DNA from: Leptolyngbyaceae cyanobacterium SM1_4_3
Lineage (GTDB): Bacteria; Cyanobacteriota; Cyanobacteriia; Elainellales; Elainellaceae
Length of the DNA stretch: 33,217 nt
NCBI GenBank assembly: GCA_012031415.1
Contig: JAAUTN010000036.1
Coordinates: forward strand, 1 to 33,217
Direction: 5' to 3'
The position numbers and the translations under genes are program-made. Numbering within the stretch: position 1 is the stretch's first letter; every line of letters begins with the position of its first letter. The notes beneath the pieces are model-generated. The model worked only from the letters and a program-made list of their open reading frames with translations. It was not told where the DNA came from and did not search any database. Below are positions 16,566 to 25,482 of this stretch, one piece after another.

Positions 16566-18176
16566 CTACCAAACGCCCCGTTTACCGTTGGGGTGAACGG
16601 TTGTCCAATTCGTTCGGGCTGTTGCAAGCTGTTCATCAGAAACTTTTGCCCCCGTCAGGTCAGCCCCACACAGATTGGCTCCTCGCAAATTAGCATTGCT
16701 CAAGTAAGCAAAGCTTAAGTCTGCACCTCGCAGATCGGCCCCTTCTAAATCTGCATGACTCAGGTAAACTCTTGCCATATTTGCATTTCGCAAAATAGCG
16801 TGACTCAAACTGGCCTTGCCAAAGTCAGCACTAAATAAATTAGCGCCCTGAAGGTTGACCTTCTCTAGCTTCGCCTGGTGAAAATTTGCCTCAGCCAGAT
16901 TAGCCCGCTGTAAGTTCAACAAGCTGAGATCGTGAGACGTAAAATCTCTTCTGCCTTTGGCATAAGCAGTAAGCAAGTCCGTAGCAGCCATTTTAGGGGC
17001 CTCAGCAGGCTTTCCAGTTGTTCCTTTAGACCTTACAGCGGTAGATAGAGAAGCTTTTTGGGGCATCAGCCTGCGTCGCGGAGAACCAGGTTGCAGACTG
17101 GTTGCTTCAGACGATGCTGCTTTTGCCTGCTGCCGCGCACGGATTGCAGCCGCCATTCGAGAGGAGGGGGTAGACGGAGTGGTATCGTTCAGGTCAACGG
17201 AAGGAGGATGTTCTGGCTCAGACTGGTAGAGGGGACGATTGGGTTTCGCTACCATGCTCTGGGCCAGACTATCAAGGTAAGGCTCAAGGTCAAGCGCTCT
17301 TAAAACCTCATTGGAAGTCTGATAGCGATGGCGGACAGACACCTCCAGCATCTTCCGCAAAACATCGGCAAAGTGATCGCTAATGTGAACTTTTTCTCGC
17401 CAGAGCATTTCGCCAGTGGCGGGGTCGTAGTCTAAATCTTTGGGTGATTTTCCGGTTAACAGATAGATGCAGGTTACACCAAGAGCGTAGATGTCGCTGG
17501 CGTAAACTGGGCGCATAGCCATTTGCTCAGGTGGAGCATACCCTGGAGTGCCGATCGCATAGGCAGTCAAGGCCGTTTGCTCAGAAGCGCCTGCCCGAGT
17601 TGGAGTCACCTGGTCTTTTACTGCGCCAAAGTCAATCAACACCAGCTTCTTATCCTGAGAGCGACGAATCAGGTTAGCGGGCTTGATGTCGCGATGAATC
17701 ACCTGCTGACTGTGGATATATTGCAACATCGGCAGGACTTCGCTCAGGAATTGCTTGACACCTGCTTCGCTGAACGGGCCAGAGCGTTTTACCTCCTGCT
17801 GAAGAGTAGAGCCGCTGATGTACTCCTGTACCAGGTAAAATTCCTGGTTTGCTTCAAAGTAGTCCAGTAGGCGAGGCACCTGGGGATGATTCCCAATCCT
17901 GCCGAGGGTTTTAGCTTCGCGCTTAAACAGCTCTCGCGCCATCTGCAATACATGAGGGGAAGATGCGGCTGGGCGAAGCTGCTTGATAACGCAGTGTGGG
18001 CTACCGGGGAGGGATTCATCTTTAGCGAGATACGTTGCTCCGAAGCCGCCATGACCCAAAGTTTGAAGGACTCGGTAGCGATCGCGCAGCAGCAACTTGG
18101 AGCCGCAAGCCTGACAAAGCTCAGTGTGTACTAAATTTTCTGGGTTAGGACAGGCTGGATTTAAGCAGTAGCTCAT
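16566..18176 (-). CDS. spkB: Serine/threonine protein kinase with pentapeptide repeats (SpkB-like)
   Basis: This 536-residue kinase has a Cys-rich N-terminus (C4, C9, C20 and C23 in CLNPACPN and LCQACG) resembling a metal-binding or redox motif. A Hank's-type kinase domain follows (about 34-290): glycine loop LGHGGFGATYLA, Lys in CVIKQLRP, catalytic HRDIKPANLIRR, DFGAVKD and GTPGYAPPEQMAM. After a low-complexity linker come pentapeptide repeats (about 420-510) and a conserved end, LATARTNWTTVHPNG. This order is that of Synechocystis SpkB, a kinase implicated in oxidative-stress responses whose Cys motif is important for activity. The ATG at 18176 is the only start near the Cys motif. Orthology to SpkB is inferred from architecture and recalled similarity. 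Confidence 0.87.
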   Translation of the reverse strand: MSYCLNPACPNPENLVHTELCQACGSKLLLRDRYRVLQTLGHGGFGATYLAKDESLPGSPHCVIKQLRPAASSPHVLQMARELFKREAKTLGRIGNHPQVPRLLDYFEANQEFYLVQEYISGSTLQQEVKRSGPFSEAGVKQFLSEVLPMLQYIHSQQVIHRDIKPANLIRRSQDKKLVLIDFGAVKDQVTPTRAGASEQTALTAYAIGTPGYAPPEQMAMRPVYASDIYALGVTCIYLLTGKSPKDLDYDPATGEMLWREKVHISDHFADVLRKMLEVSVRHRYQTSNEVLRALDLEPYLDSLAQSMVAKPNRPLYQSEPEHPPSVDLNDTTPSTPSSRMAAAIRARQQAKAASSEATSLQPGSPRRRLMPQKASLSTAVRSKGTTGKPAEAPKMAATDLLTAYAKGRRDFTSHDLSLLNLQRANLAEANFHQAKLEKVNLQGANLFSADFGKASLSHAILRNANMARVYLSHADLEGADLRGADLSFAYLSNANLRGANLCGADLTGAKVSDEQLATARTNWTTVHPNGKRGVW

Positions 18177-18530
18177 GCGGCATCACTCGCTATGTCGGTC
18201 GCCGGGGGCATCACTTCATCCACTTCTAGACGTAGACACCTTAACCTCTATTATCTTTCCAAGAAAGACGAGATAAAGCGCCAAGTTTGCGGGAAATCTC
18301 TTGAAGAGTTGCTAAAGCTCACCCTATATTCCTTAAAATCCTCGTGAATACCCAATTTCCCATAGTTTAGGGGAGGAGAAGATGTCACAGTGGAGGGGTT
18401 GCACCCGGTTATGGCAATGCACCATAGACTCATATCAAGCTTCTACCATTTCAGAGGCTTCCCACGGTTGAGCGGTAGAATGGTGGGGCACCATTGTAGA
18501 CCGACCTAGAGTTAAAGAGCAAGTTAGGCA
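18177..18530. other. Divergent promoter region between spkB and pheT
   Basis: No gene was found. The region must serve promoters of both divergent genes. Near pheT there is a perfect 7-base-pair hairpin AATGGTG-GGG-CACCATT (18479-18495). A larger alternative pairing TTCTACC/GGTAGAA (18451-18480) overlaps it, so the pheT leader could adopt two structures. No T-box-like element was recognised. Confidence 0.35.
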
Positions 18531-21008
18531 ATGCGTATCTCACTAAACTGGCTGCGGGAATTAGTAGACCTGACGATAAGTCCGGAGGAGCTAGCAGAAA
18601 TGCTAACGATGGCTGGATTTGAGGTCGAAGAGATTGAAGACCGTCGCACGTGGGCAGATGGTGTCGTAGTCGGGAAGGTGTTGAGCTGCGAACCGCACCC
18701 CAATGCAGACAAACTCAACATCTGTCAGGTAGATATTGGCAGAGGCTCCCCCTCTACCATCGTCTGTGGCGCGTCTAACGTCAAGGCAGATTTGTATGTT
18801 CCTGTTGCCACAGTAGGAACCTACTTACCGATCGTAGACCTAAAGATTCGCCCTCGCAAGCTGCGGGATGTGCCTTCGGAGGGCATGATTTGCTCTTTGG
18901 CGGAGCTTGGGCTGACGAAAGAGTCGTCAGGTATTCATCACTTTGAGCAAGATTCCTTAAAGATTGGGAGTGATGTTCGTCCGCTTCTAGGCTTGGATGA
19001 CGTAGTGCTAGATCTGACTTCTACGGCAAATCGGGCAGATGCGCTCAGTATGGTCGGGGTTGCCAGGGAAGTTGCAGCCCTGACGGGCACTCAACTGAAA
19101 CTGCCTGACGTGCCCGAAATCTCAATAGAGACTGACTCTAGTCTGACTGTAAAAGTTTCTGAGCCAGAGGCTTGCCCCATTTATATTGGCACAATCATTG
19201 AGCAGGTGAAGATTGCAGCTTCTCCTGATTGGCTTCAGCGGCGGCTTCAAGCCGCAGGGACGCGCCCAATCAATAACGTTGTAGACATTACCAATTACGT
19301 TTTGCTGGAATGGGGGCAGCCGCTTCATGCGTTTGATTGCGATCGCCTACTCTCTGTCGTAGGCACCGATACCCTGACGATTGGGGTGCGCTTTGCTAAC
19401 CCTGGTGAGTCTTTGACCACTCTAGACAGTCAAAAGCGAACCTTACAGGAGCAAACGCTGCTGATTACAGCAAACGATAAACCTGTGGCGCTGGCTGGTG
19501 TAATGGGCGGCGAGGAAACCGAAGTATTTGCTGAGACGCAAAATCTGATGCTGGAGGCGGCTCTGTTTGATTCGGTGGCAGTTCGCCGTTCGGCTCGTTC
19601 TCAAGGGCTGCGGACAGAGGCTTCTGCTCGCTATGAGCGGGGCGTAAACCAGACAGAACTGGCGATCGCCTGTCGTCGAGCCATTCACCTAATTTCGGAG
19701 CTAGCAGGGGGCGTAGTGAAGGTGCAGGCGATCGCTGATTTGCGCCCCAGTCAAGCCACAGCCACCCGCACCATTGAGCTACGTCTTGAGCGCGTTAATC
19801 AAGTATTAGGGCCAATTGACCTGGATCTAGAAGTCTCGCCTACCGCTACAGCCGAAGCCAGAGACACCGATGAAGAAGTCGGTGAACTCCAGTCCGAAGA
19901 CATTGAGCGCATTTTGACCGCCTTAGGCTGTACGCTGACTTCAGTGCAAGAGCAGGTTTGGAGCGTCACCGTTCCACCCTATCGCTACCGCGACTTAGAG
20001 CGCGAGATTGACCTGATCGAGGAGATTGCCCGCCTCTACGGTTACAACAATTTTTGTGACACCCTGCCTGCTAAGACTGAGCCAGGATATCTTTCGGTCG
20101 AACAGGCACTTACGCAAAAAATCCAGCAGGCATTTCGAGCCGTTGGACTGACCGAACTGATTCACTATTCTCTGGTGAAGCCAGAGAAGGAAAACCAGAT
20201 TCAGCTAGCCAATCCTCTGTTAGCCGAATATTCAGCCCTTCGCACTGAGCTTTTGTCTGGGCTGATTGATGCCTTTCAATACAACCTGGAGCAGGGGAAT
20301 GGGGCACTAAACGGGTTTGAAATTGGGCGAGTTTTCTGGCGAGAAGAAGAAGGTCTAAATGAAACAGACATGGTTGCTGGCATTTTAGGCGGCGACCCTA
20401 GCCAGGGGCGATGGATGCGAGGCGGCAAGGAAAAGCCAATTACCTGGTTTGAGGCAAAAGGCACCTTAGAGAGCGCCTTTCAACGGCTGGGGTTGGTGGT
20501 TGAGTATCAGCCCGATCGCCGCAACGCTCTCTTGCACCCTGGTAGAACGGCTTCCCTCTGGGTACAGGGAAATCGTCTGGGCACATTTGGGCAACTGCAC
20601 CCACAGCTTCGGCAAGAGAGGGGCTTGCCCGATGAAGTTTACGTTTTTGAGCTAGACCTGGACGTAATGTTTGCCCAGATGGATCAGGAAGAAAACATCG
20701 CGCCCGTCTTTAAACCCTACTCAACCTACCCAGCGTCCGATCGAGACATTGCCTTCTTTGCTCCAACGCAGGTATCCGTTGCTGAAATTGAGCGAGTGAT
20801 CAAAAAGTCGGCAGGGACGCTTTTGGAATCGGTGGAGCTATTTGATGAATACCGAGGGGAGAATGTCCCTGAAGGAAAGCGCAGTCTGGCGTTGCGGTTG
20901 ATTTATCGGGCAGGCGATCGCACCCTCACCGATGAAGAAGTCGAACCTGTTCACCGCAAAGTTCGAGATGCCTTGATTGAAAAGTTTGGGGTTGAGGCAA
21001 GAAGTTAG
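18531..21008 (+). CDS. pheT: Phenylalanyl-tRNA synthetase beta subunit
   Basis: PheT with PheS forms the alpha2-beta2 enzyme that charges tRNA(Phe); the beta subunit edits misacylated tyrosine and binds tRNA. Domains in order are a core N-terminus ([20 protein letters not shown]), an EMAP-like tRNA-binding domain (about 40-150: [20 protein letters not shown]), the B3/4 editing domain (about 210-390), B5 (about 420-510), the catalytic-like core and a C-terminal FDX-ACB domain ([11 protein letters not shown], to the end). An acidic insert of about 25-30 residues ([16 protein letters not shown]) sits inside B5. At 825 residues it is of normal length. The alpha-subunit gene pheS is not next to it, as is usual in cyanobacteria. 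The start is ATG 18531. Confidence 0.96.
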   Translation: MRISLNWLRELVDLTISPEELAEMLTMAGFEVEEIEDRRTWADGVVVGKVLSCEPHPNADKLNICQVDIGRGSPSTIVCGASNVKADLYVPVATVGTYLPIVDLKIRPRKLRDVPSEGMICSLAELGLTKESSGIHHFEQDSLKIGSDVRPLLGLDDVVLDLTSTANRADALSMVGVAREVAALTGTQLKLPDVPEISIETDSSLTVKVSEPEACPIYIGTIIEQVKIAASPDWLQRRLQAAGTRPINNVVDITNYVLLEWGQPLHAFDCDRLLSVVGTDTLTIGVRFANPGESLTTLDSQKRTLQEQTLLITANDKPVALAGVMGGEETEVFAETQNLMLEAALFDSVAVRRSARSQGLRTEASARYERGVNQTELAIACRRAIHLISELAGGVVKVQAIADLRPSQATATRTIELRLERVNQVLGPIDLDLEVSPTATAEARDTDEEVGELQSEDIERILTALGCTLTSVQEQVWSVTVPPYRYRDLEREIDLIEEIARLYGYNNFCDTLPAKTEPGYLSVEQALTQKIQQAFRAVGLTELIHYSLVKPEKENQIQLANPLLAEYSALRTELLSGLIDAFQYNLEQGNGALNGFEIGRVFWREEEGLNETDMVAGILGGDPSQGRWMRGGKEKPITWFEAKGTLESAFQRLGLVVEYQPDRRNALLHPGRTASLWVQGNRLGTFGQLHPQLRQERGLPDEVYVFELDLDVMFAQMDQEENIAPVFKPYSTYPASDRDIAFFAPTQVSVAEIERVIKKSAGTLLESVELFDEYRGENVPEGKRSLALRLIYRAGDRTLTDEEVEPVHRKVRDALIEKFGVEARS

Positions 21009-21050
21009 GAACTAGGGACTAGGAGTTGGGGCTGGGGGCTAGAGGTTGGC
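21009..21050. repeat. Tandem CTAGGGA/GGGGCT-type short repeat after pheT
   Basis: Directly after the pheT stop the plus strand is a G-rich string of related 7-base words (AACTAGGGACTAGGAGTTGG and GGGCTGGGGGCTAGAGG). This type of short tandemly repeated sequence is frequent in cyanobacterial intergenic DNA. It is not related to the ATCCCTC repeat elsewhere in the window. Confidence 0.5.
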
Positions 21051-21147
21051 TTCTCAGGAAGTCCCAAATCTGTAATGATTTTTGGCAGTGCGGATTTTGC
21101 CCGTGCTGCCAAAGGTTGCCGTAGAAAATTTCATTGAGATCTGGTTT

Positions 21148-21417
21148 ATGACTAAATATGTGATGTGGGGGAGCTACTGTGATCACGTGCTGGAAAAGCG
21201 TTCTCTCTATCGTCAGGCACATCTAGATCGGCTTGCTAAGCTAAAGGAATCTGGGGCACTCATTACGATTGGCCCAACTCAAGATTTGACTCAGGTGTTT
21301 GGGGTGTATGAGGCAGACAATGAGCCTGCTGTGCGGCAGCTAGTAGAGGAAGACCCCTACTGGCAAAACGGCATCTGGACAGAATATGAAGTGAAAGAGT
21401 GGATTCAGGCTTTTTGA
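21148..21417 (+). CDS. YciI-like protein
   Basis: This 89-residue protein is of the YciI/ferredoxin-like fold, with the pattern YVMWGSYCDHVLEKRSLYR, then HLDRLAKLKESGALITIGP and EEDPYWQNGIWTEYEVKEW. The conserved His and Asp residues (RQAHLDRL, EEDPY) are those proposed to form an active-site pocket in the family, whose substrate is mostly unknown. I chose ATG 21148 because the family begins near MTKYV and a GAGAT lies upstream. The longer frame from 21082 adds 22 residues without family sequence. The Uma2 gene follows after 15 bases, so they may be cotranscribed. Confidence 0.85.
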   Translation: MTKYVMWGSYCDHVLEKRSLYRQAHLDRLAKLKESGALITIGPTQDLTQVFGVYEADNEPAVRQLVEEDPYWQNGIWTEYEVKEWIQAF

Positions 21418-21432
21418 GAGGACATTGCGCTT

Positions 21433-22224
21433 ATGTCTACTGCTACGCCTACTGCAACTGCTACGTCTCCTGCGACTAAAGCTCCTGTCGCCAATCTCAA
21501 AATTGCCTGGCCGCTCCTGCCAGAAGATTTCATTCTGCCGGATGACCCTGTGGAAAATACTGATCAACCCCTACTTGCAGCCGCCTTGAGACAGCCACTT
21601 ACGGCTTTTCCTGAACTAATGCAGGATGCCCTGGTGGTTTCCAATTTTGCACTTTGTGCTGCCATTCAAGACCGAACTATTTGTAAAGCGCCAGACTGGA
21701 TGTATGTCCGTCCGGTGCAGCCCTGGCAGCGTTCTGAGACCCGCCGCAGCTATACGCCGCACACAGAGGGGGTCGTCCCTCAAGTGGTGATGGAGTTTCT
21801 ATCGGCAACCTACCGCGAAGAGTACTCGGTTGAGTTTAAGCAGTCGGTGGGCAAATGGTTTTTCTATGAACAGGTGATTCAGGTTCCCCATTACATCATC
21901 TTTCGACCTGACACAGGGCACGTAGAGGTTTATGCCCTGACCGAGGGGCGCTACCAGATCCAAGCAGCAGATGCCTCAGAACGCTACTGGATTGCAGGAC
22001 TGGGACTGTTTTTAGGGGTGTGGGAAGGTGTCCATGAGGGGCGAACTGGCTACTGGCTGCGCTGGTGGAATGCGGACGGAGAACTGTTGCTCTGGTCAGA
22101 AGAGCGCACTGAGCAGGAACGCCAGCGGGCAGAGCAGGAACATCAGCGGGCAGAGCAGGAACGCCAACGGGCAGAGGCTCTAGCTGAACGGTTGCGTCAG
22201 TTGGGCGTAGAGCCAGAGGCGTAG
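21433..22224 (+). CDS. Uma2 family (DUF820) putative endonuclease
   Basis: This 263-residue protein belongs to the Uma2/DUF820 family, a PD-(D/E)XK nuclease-like group greatly expanded in cyanobacteria. Visible family parts are KAPDWMYVRPVQPW, VVPQVVMEFLSATYREEY, SVGKWFFYEQVIQVPHYIIF and YWIAGLGLFLGVWEG. The acidic residues in PDW and MEFLS are likely metal ligands. The last 40 residues are an ERQRAEQE-type charged coiled coil, typical of long members. The biological target is unknown. Its 3' end overlaps the convergent cobK gene by 28 bases. The start is ATG 21433. Confidence 0.86.
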   Translation: MSTATPTATATSPATKAPVANLKIAWPLLPEDFILPDDPVENTDQPLLAAALRQPLTAFPELMQDALVVSNFALCAAIQDRTICKAPDWMYVRPVQPWQRSETRRSYTPHTEGVVPQVVMEFLSATYREEYSVEFKQSVGKWFFYEQVIQVPHYIIFRPDTGHVEVYALTEGRYQIQAADASERYWIAGLGLFLGVWEGVHEGRTGYWLRWWNADGELLLWSEERTEQERQRAEQEHQRAEQERQRAEALAERLRQLGVEPEA

Positions 22225-22981
22225 TGCTGTTTGCAAAACTCTAGGGCGATCGCCATCTCCCCAGTTTGGTGCGGGTAGGAAACCGGAGGACGAGCGATCG
22301 CCACCCACTTCACCCCTAACTCAGCCGCCACCTGCCGCTTTACATCTTCCCCTCCAGCAACCCCAGAAGCCTTAGAAACGACCATTGAAATTTGCCACTG
22401 CTGCCAGAGTGCCCGTTCCAGGTCAAGTGAGACGGGTGGACGCAGGGCAATCAGGCGATCGGGCGCAAAGCCTGCTGCCAGGGCTGCTTCTAGCGCTGGG
22501 ACAGAAGGTAAAATCCGGGCAAACAAAACCGCACTGGACTGCCAGGAGCAAAACTGCTCTAGAGGTCTGTAGCCTACGATGAGCAGCACCCGCTGTCCCT
22601 TGAGGTAATCCCCCGATAGGAGTGCTTTAAAGCTGTCCAGGACGATTTCGTTTGGGGTGCTTTTCTCCAGTTTCGGTCGCTCGTAGCGCAGGTAAGGAAG
22701 CTGGTAGCGAGAAGCGGCGGCGATCGCCAACTCAGACACTGCTACTGCAAACGGATGAGACGCATCCAAGATGCAGCGAATCTGGTGAACTTGCAAGAAA
22801 TTTTCTAATTGCTGCTGATCTAGCCGACCGACCCAAACTCGTAAGGTTGAAGCAGAGGGGTAAAGCGATCGCGCCGATGCAGTTGTCACCGTGACGATGC
22901 AGGGCAGGCTAGAGTGGCGATCGCCCGTGCCAGTTGCACACTTTCCTGAGTGCCGCCAATCAGCCAGATCTGCTCAGGCAT
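22197..22981 (-). pseudogene. cobK: Precorrin-6A reductase CobK/CbiJ, frameshifted near the N-terminus
   Basis: CobK reduces precorrin-6A in cobalamin synthesis, using NADPH. From ATG 22981 the first frame gives MPEQIWLIGGTQESVQLARA with the dinucleotide motif GGTQES. It goes out of frame at about 22899-22906. From GTG 22889 the next frame continues TTASARSLYPSAS, ILDASHPFAVAVSE, PYLRYERP and SKASGVAGGEDVK. Adding one T in CCCTGC on the minus strand joins them as CPCIVTVTTASARSLY, a 261-residue protein of normal length. The 230-residue frame alone would lack the Rossmann glycine motif. The break is likely a sequencing error or recent mutation. Its last 28 bases overlap the convergent Uma2 gene. 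Confidence 0.8.
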
Positions 22982-23008
22982 AGAGCTTAGGATTGCGAAT
23001 TTAATAAA

Positions 23009-23085
23009 GTAGGGTGTGTTAGGCGAAGCCGTAACGCACCAGAGGCTTTTAGAACGGTGCGTTACGCTGCGCTAACGCACCCTAC
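23009..23085. repeat. Palindromic dispersed repeat, second copy (GTAGGGT...ACCCTAC)
   Basis: The copy begins GTAGGGTGTGTTAGGCGAAG and ends GCGCTAACGCACCCTAC, with inner arms CGTAACGCACC and GGTGCGTTACG. It is closely related to 6874-6951 and lies between cobK and the methyltransferase gene, which run in the same direction. It may end the transcript of the methyltransferase operon. Confidence 0.8.
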
Positions 23086-23115
23086 GAAAATTGCAGCTTA
23101 CTTAATCCACGACCC

Positions 23116-23853
23116 TTAGGTAAATCGCACCTTGTAAAGCTGAAACAGCTCGCCGGGCTGCTTTTTCACGACCTTTGCACTAGCCACCTGAATTGTTTTT
23201 TCCCAGTCCGTCAGCGGCTCTAGAAATACTTCAGCGCCCAGATATGTTTCCAGAATTGCCCAGTTTTCAGCGATCGCTGAGTCAGGATCGATTACGTCAA
23301 ACACGAACAGTCCGTCCGGCTTTAGCACCCGTTTTACCTCTGACAAAACGGTACTCCAGTAGTCGAGGGGGTAATAGCAGCTAAATCCAGTGGCGATCGC
23401 TAGGTCAAACTGCTCCTCATAATTTAGCCGATGGGCACCGCCAAGCTGCACCCCTTTAAACAGTTTTGAATTCAACTGAGGGCCGCGCGCATTCAGCGTA
23501 TCTCGCGCCACCTCACTAATGTCTTGACCATAAAAAAATGCATCCCAATCGCGCCAGGGGTAAATCAGGAAACTCACCCCACAGCCAATATCCAGGCAGC
23601 GCTGCTGTTTGCGAGGTTGGGCAATTTCCCAGAACGGAGAGGCAATCCGAGCGGCCAGGGAACCACCAGCCCATTCTCGAAAAATTGGCATAGCCTCAAC
23701 TTCGGGCGGCAGATCGAACGATTCACGCCGATATTCCTGGTCAAATCGACGGGCGACTGCGGTTAGCTGGGTTTGCCAATCTGGACTGCTATTGGAGCGA
23801 TCGCCCAAAAAATTAGCCAGATCTTGAGAATTGCGTTTCCGTTCCTGGGGCAT
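23116..23853 (-). CDS. Class I SAM-dependent methyltransferase
   Basis: This 245-residue protein has a Rossmann-type methyltransferase core. Motif I is CLDIGCGVSFLIYPW (about residues 86-100), the acidic end of strand 2 is GQDIS, then FDLAIATGFSCYYPLDYW, and the post-II/III region is EVKRVLKPDGLFVFDVIDPD. The first 80 residues are a helical extension (FDQEYRRESFDLPPEVEAMP). The substrate cannot be told from sequence. A 60-residue membrane protein gene lies just upstream in the same direction with an 11-base gap, so the pair is probably an operon. The start is ATG 23853. Confidence 0.85.
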   Translation of the reverse strand: MPQERKRNSQDLANFLGDRSNSSPDWQTQLTAVARRFDQEYRRESFDLPPEVEAMPIFREWAGGSLAARIASPFWEIAQPRKQQRCLDIGCGVSFLIYPWRDWDAFFYGQDISEVARDTLNARGPQLNSKLFKGVQLGGAHRLNYEEQFDLAIATGFSCYYPLDYWSTVLSEVKRVLKPDGLFVFDVIDPDSAIAENWAILETYLGAEVFLEPLTDWEKTIQVASAKVVKKQPGELFQLYKVRFT

Positions 23854-23864
23854 TCCGTTCTCCG

Positions 23865-24047
23865 TTAGCCCTTCAGCGCTCGATTAAAGTTCTGACGATA
23901 GGACTTATTTGAAATCAACAAAACCGGCCAAAGTGCCGCTAAATAAAGCTTTCCCTGGCTAAAGTTAGTGCGGTGAAACCCTGTCCAAAACTTCCATACA
24001 CCGCCAACATATACAGCCAACAGCACAAAACCAAGTAATCCAGACAT
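23865..24047 (-). CDS. Small conserved cyanobacterial-type membrane protein
   Basis: This 60-residue protein starts with a membrane helix (residues 2-20, SGLLGFVLLAVYVGGVWKF), then TGFHRTNFSQGKLYLAALWP with a second hydrophobic stretch, and a basic tail (NKSYRQNFNRALKG). I recall similar short proteins in other cyanobacteria but know no function. Two hydrophobic segments and tight spacing (11 bases) to the methyltransferase gene support a real gene in one operon. The start is ATG 24047. Confidence 0.7.
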   Translation of the reverse strand: MSGLLGFVLLAVYVGGVWKFWTGFHRTNFSQGKLYLAALWPVLLISNKSYRQNFNRALKG

Positions 24048-24370
24048 CGCTTAAACTCCCAGTTTGAAGTCAGACGCTTTAATCCAAGTGTAGAGTAGCT
24101 GAATCAATTCCTGCTACACCCCTTAATATGCTTAATACCCTGTTCCATTTTGTGGGATGTCGCTACTATTCTCTTGAGCAACGAAAAATATTTAAATCAA
24201 GATTTGAGTCAAGTAAACCGCTTAGAGATTTTTACAAATCACCTCTAATGGGGATATTCAGAGTCACTGCCCCATACGAGACTGCATAAACGGACAAGTC
24301 ATACAAACTTGCGGTTCCGTCTTTACCGCACAATTGCAGAGAAAAGGTTGGCGACAACTAAGGAGGATTT
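24048..24370. other. Divergent intergenic region, no further feature seen
   Basis: This AT-rich gap separates the divergent 60-residue protein gene and the nucleotidyltransferase gene, and so should hold two promoters. The only clear signal is the Shine-Dalgarno sequence AAGGAGG at 24360-24366, just before ATG 24371. No RNA gene or repeat was recognised. Confidence 0.4.
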
Positions 24371-25480
24371 ATGCGAGCAGTGCTGATGGCTGGGGGATCG
24401 GGAACACGGCTCAGACCGCTAACCTGTGACTTGCCAAAGCCGATGGTGCCTATCCTAAATCGTCCGATAGCCGAGCATATTGTTAACTTGCTCAAGCGGC
24501 ATCGGATTACGGAAGTCATTGCAACCCTGCACTATCTGCCAGATGTGATGCGCGACTATTTTCAGGATGGCAGCGATTTTGGGGTGCAGATGACCTACGC
24601 GGTTGAGGAAGATCAGCCGTTAGGGACTGCGGGCTGTGTTAAAAACGTCGCTGAATTGCTAGATGAAACGTTTCTGGTAATCAGCGGCGATAGCATTACC
24701 GATTTTGACCTGAGTGCAGCAATTCAGTTTCACAAACAGCGCGGTTCAAAAGCTACGCTGGTGCTGACTCATGTGCCAAACCCGATCGAGTTTGGAGTCG
24801 TGATTATTGATGAAAACCAGCGGATTCGACGGTTTTTAGAAAAGCCTTCCAGCAGCGAAATTTTCTCAGATACGGTAAACACGGGCACCTACATTCTGGA
24901 ACCGGAGGTGCTGGATTATTTACCCGTCAACCAGGAATCAGACTTTTCTAAGGAACTGTTTCCGCTGCTGCTGGAGAAGGGTGAGCCGATGTATGGCTAT
25001 GTGGCGGAGGGTTACTGGTGCGATGTCGGTCATCTCGATGCCTATCGGGAGGCGCAGTATGACGCGCTATATCGCAAGGTGAAGCTAGAGAGCAGCTATG
25101 AAGAGCGATCGCCCCATCTCTGGGTAGGACAAAACACCTTCATTGACCCCACGGCTCAAATCGAAACTCCAGCGCTGATTGGCAGCAACTGCCGCATTGG
25201 GCAACGGGTGCAAATTGATGCAGGAACGGTGATCGGCGATAACGTGACGGTTGGCTCTGATGCTGACCTAAAGCGTCCGATTGTCTGGAATGGAGCAATT
25301 ATTGGAGATGAAGTTCACCTGAGAGCTTGTGTTGCGGCGCGAGGAGTTCGCATTGATCGTCGCGCTCATGTATTAGAAGGGGCGGTCGTCGGCTCGCTCT
25401 CGACGGTAGGAGAAGAAGCGCTAATCAGTCCAGCAGTGCGCGTCTGGCCGAGCAAAAAAATTGAACCAGGGCAACGCTGA
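24371..25480 (+). CDS. Sugar-phosphate (mannose-1-phosphate) nucleotidyltransferase part of a split fusion gene
   Basis: This part has a nucleotidyltransferase domain (residues 1-235): the GTP/NTP signature [34 protein letters not shown] and [14 protein letters not shown]. Left-handed beta-helix hexapeptide repeats follow (about 250-360: [20 protein letters not shown]). It likely makes GDP-mannose or a related sugar nucleotide for polysaccharide. In cyanobacteria this is normally one polypeptide of about 840-860 residues with a phosphomannomutase-like domain. Here the frame stops at 25478-25480 after PGQR. Adding one G to GGG at 25469-25471 gives [13 protein letters not shown] and joins it to the next feature (857 residues). 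AAGGAGG precedes ATG 24371. The exact sugar is inferred. Confidence 0.88.
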   Translation: MRAVLMAGGSGTRLRPLTCDLPKPMVPILNRPIAEHIVNLLKRHRITEVIATLHYLPDVMRDYFQDGSDFGVQMTYAVEEDQPLGTAGCVKNVAELLDETFLVISGDSITDFDLSAAIQFHKQRGSKATLVLTHVPNPIEFGVVIIDENQRIRRFLEKPSSSEIFSDTVNTGTYILEPEVLDYLPVNQESDFSKELFPLLLEKGEPMYGYVAEGYWCDVGHLDAYREAQYDALYRKVKLESSYEERSPHLWVGQNTFIDPTAQIETPALIGSNCRIGQRVQIDAGTVIGDNVTVGSDADLKRPIVWNGAIIGDEVHLRACVAARGVRIDRRAHVLEGAVVGSLSTVGEEALISPAVRVWPSKKIEPGQR

Positions 25481-25482
25481 AC

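Noticed and set aside
18251-18433. 60-codon minus-strand frame between spkB and pheT
   Set aside because: No ribosome site, no hydrophobic or domain pattern, and it lies in the divergent promoter region.
25453-25480. Programmed slippage on the A7 tract to join the two halves of the nucleotidyltransferase/mutase gene
   Set aside because: A -1 shift on this tract leads straight to TGA; the frame change must occur later, at the GGG.
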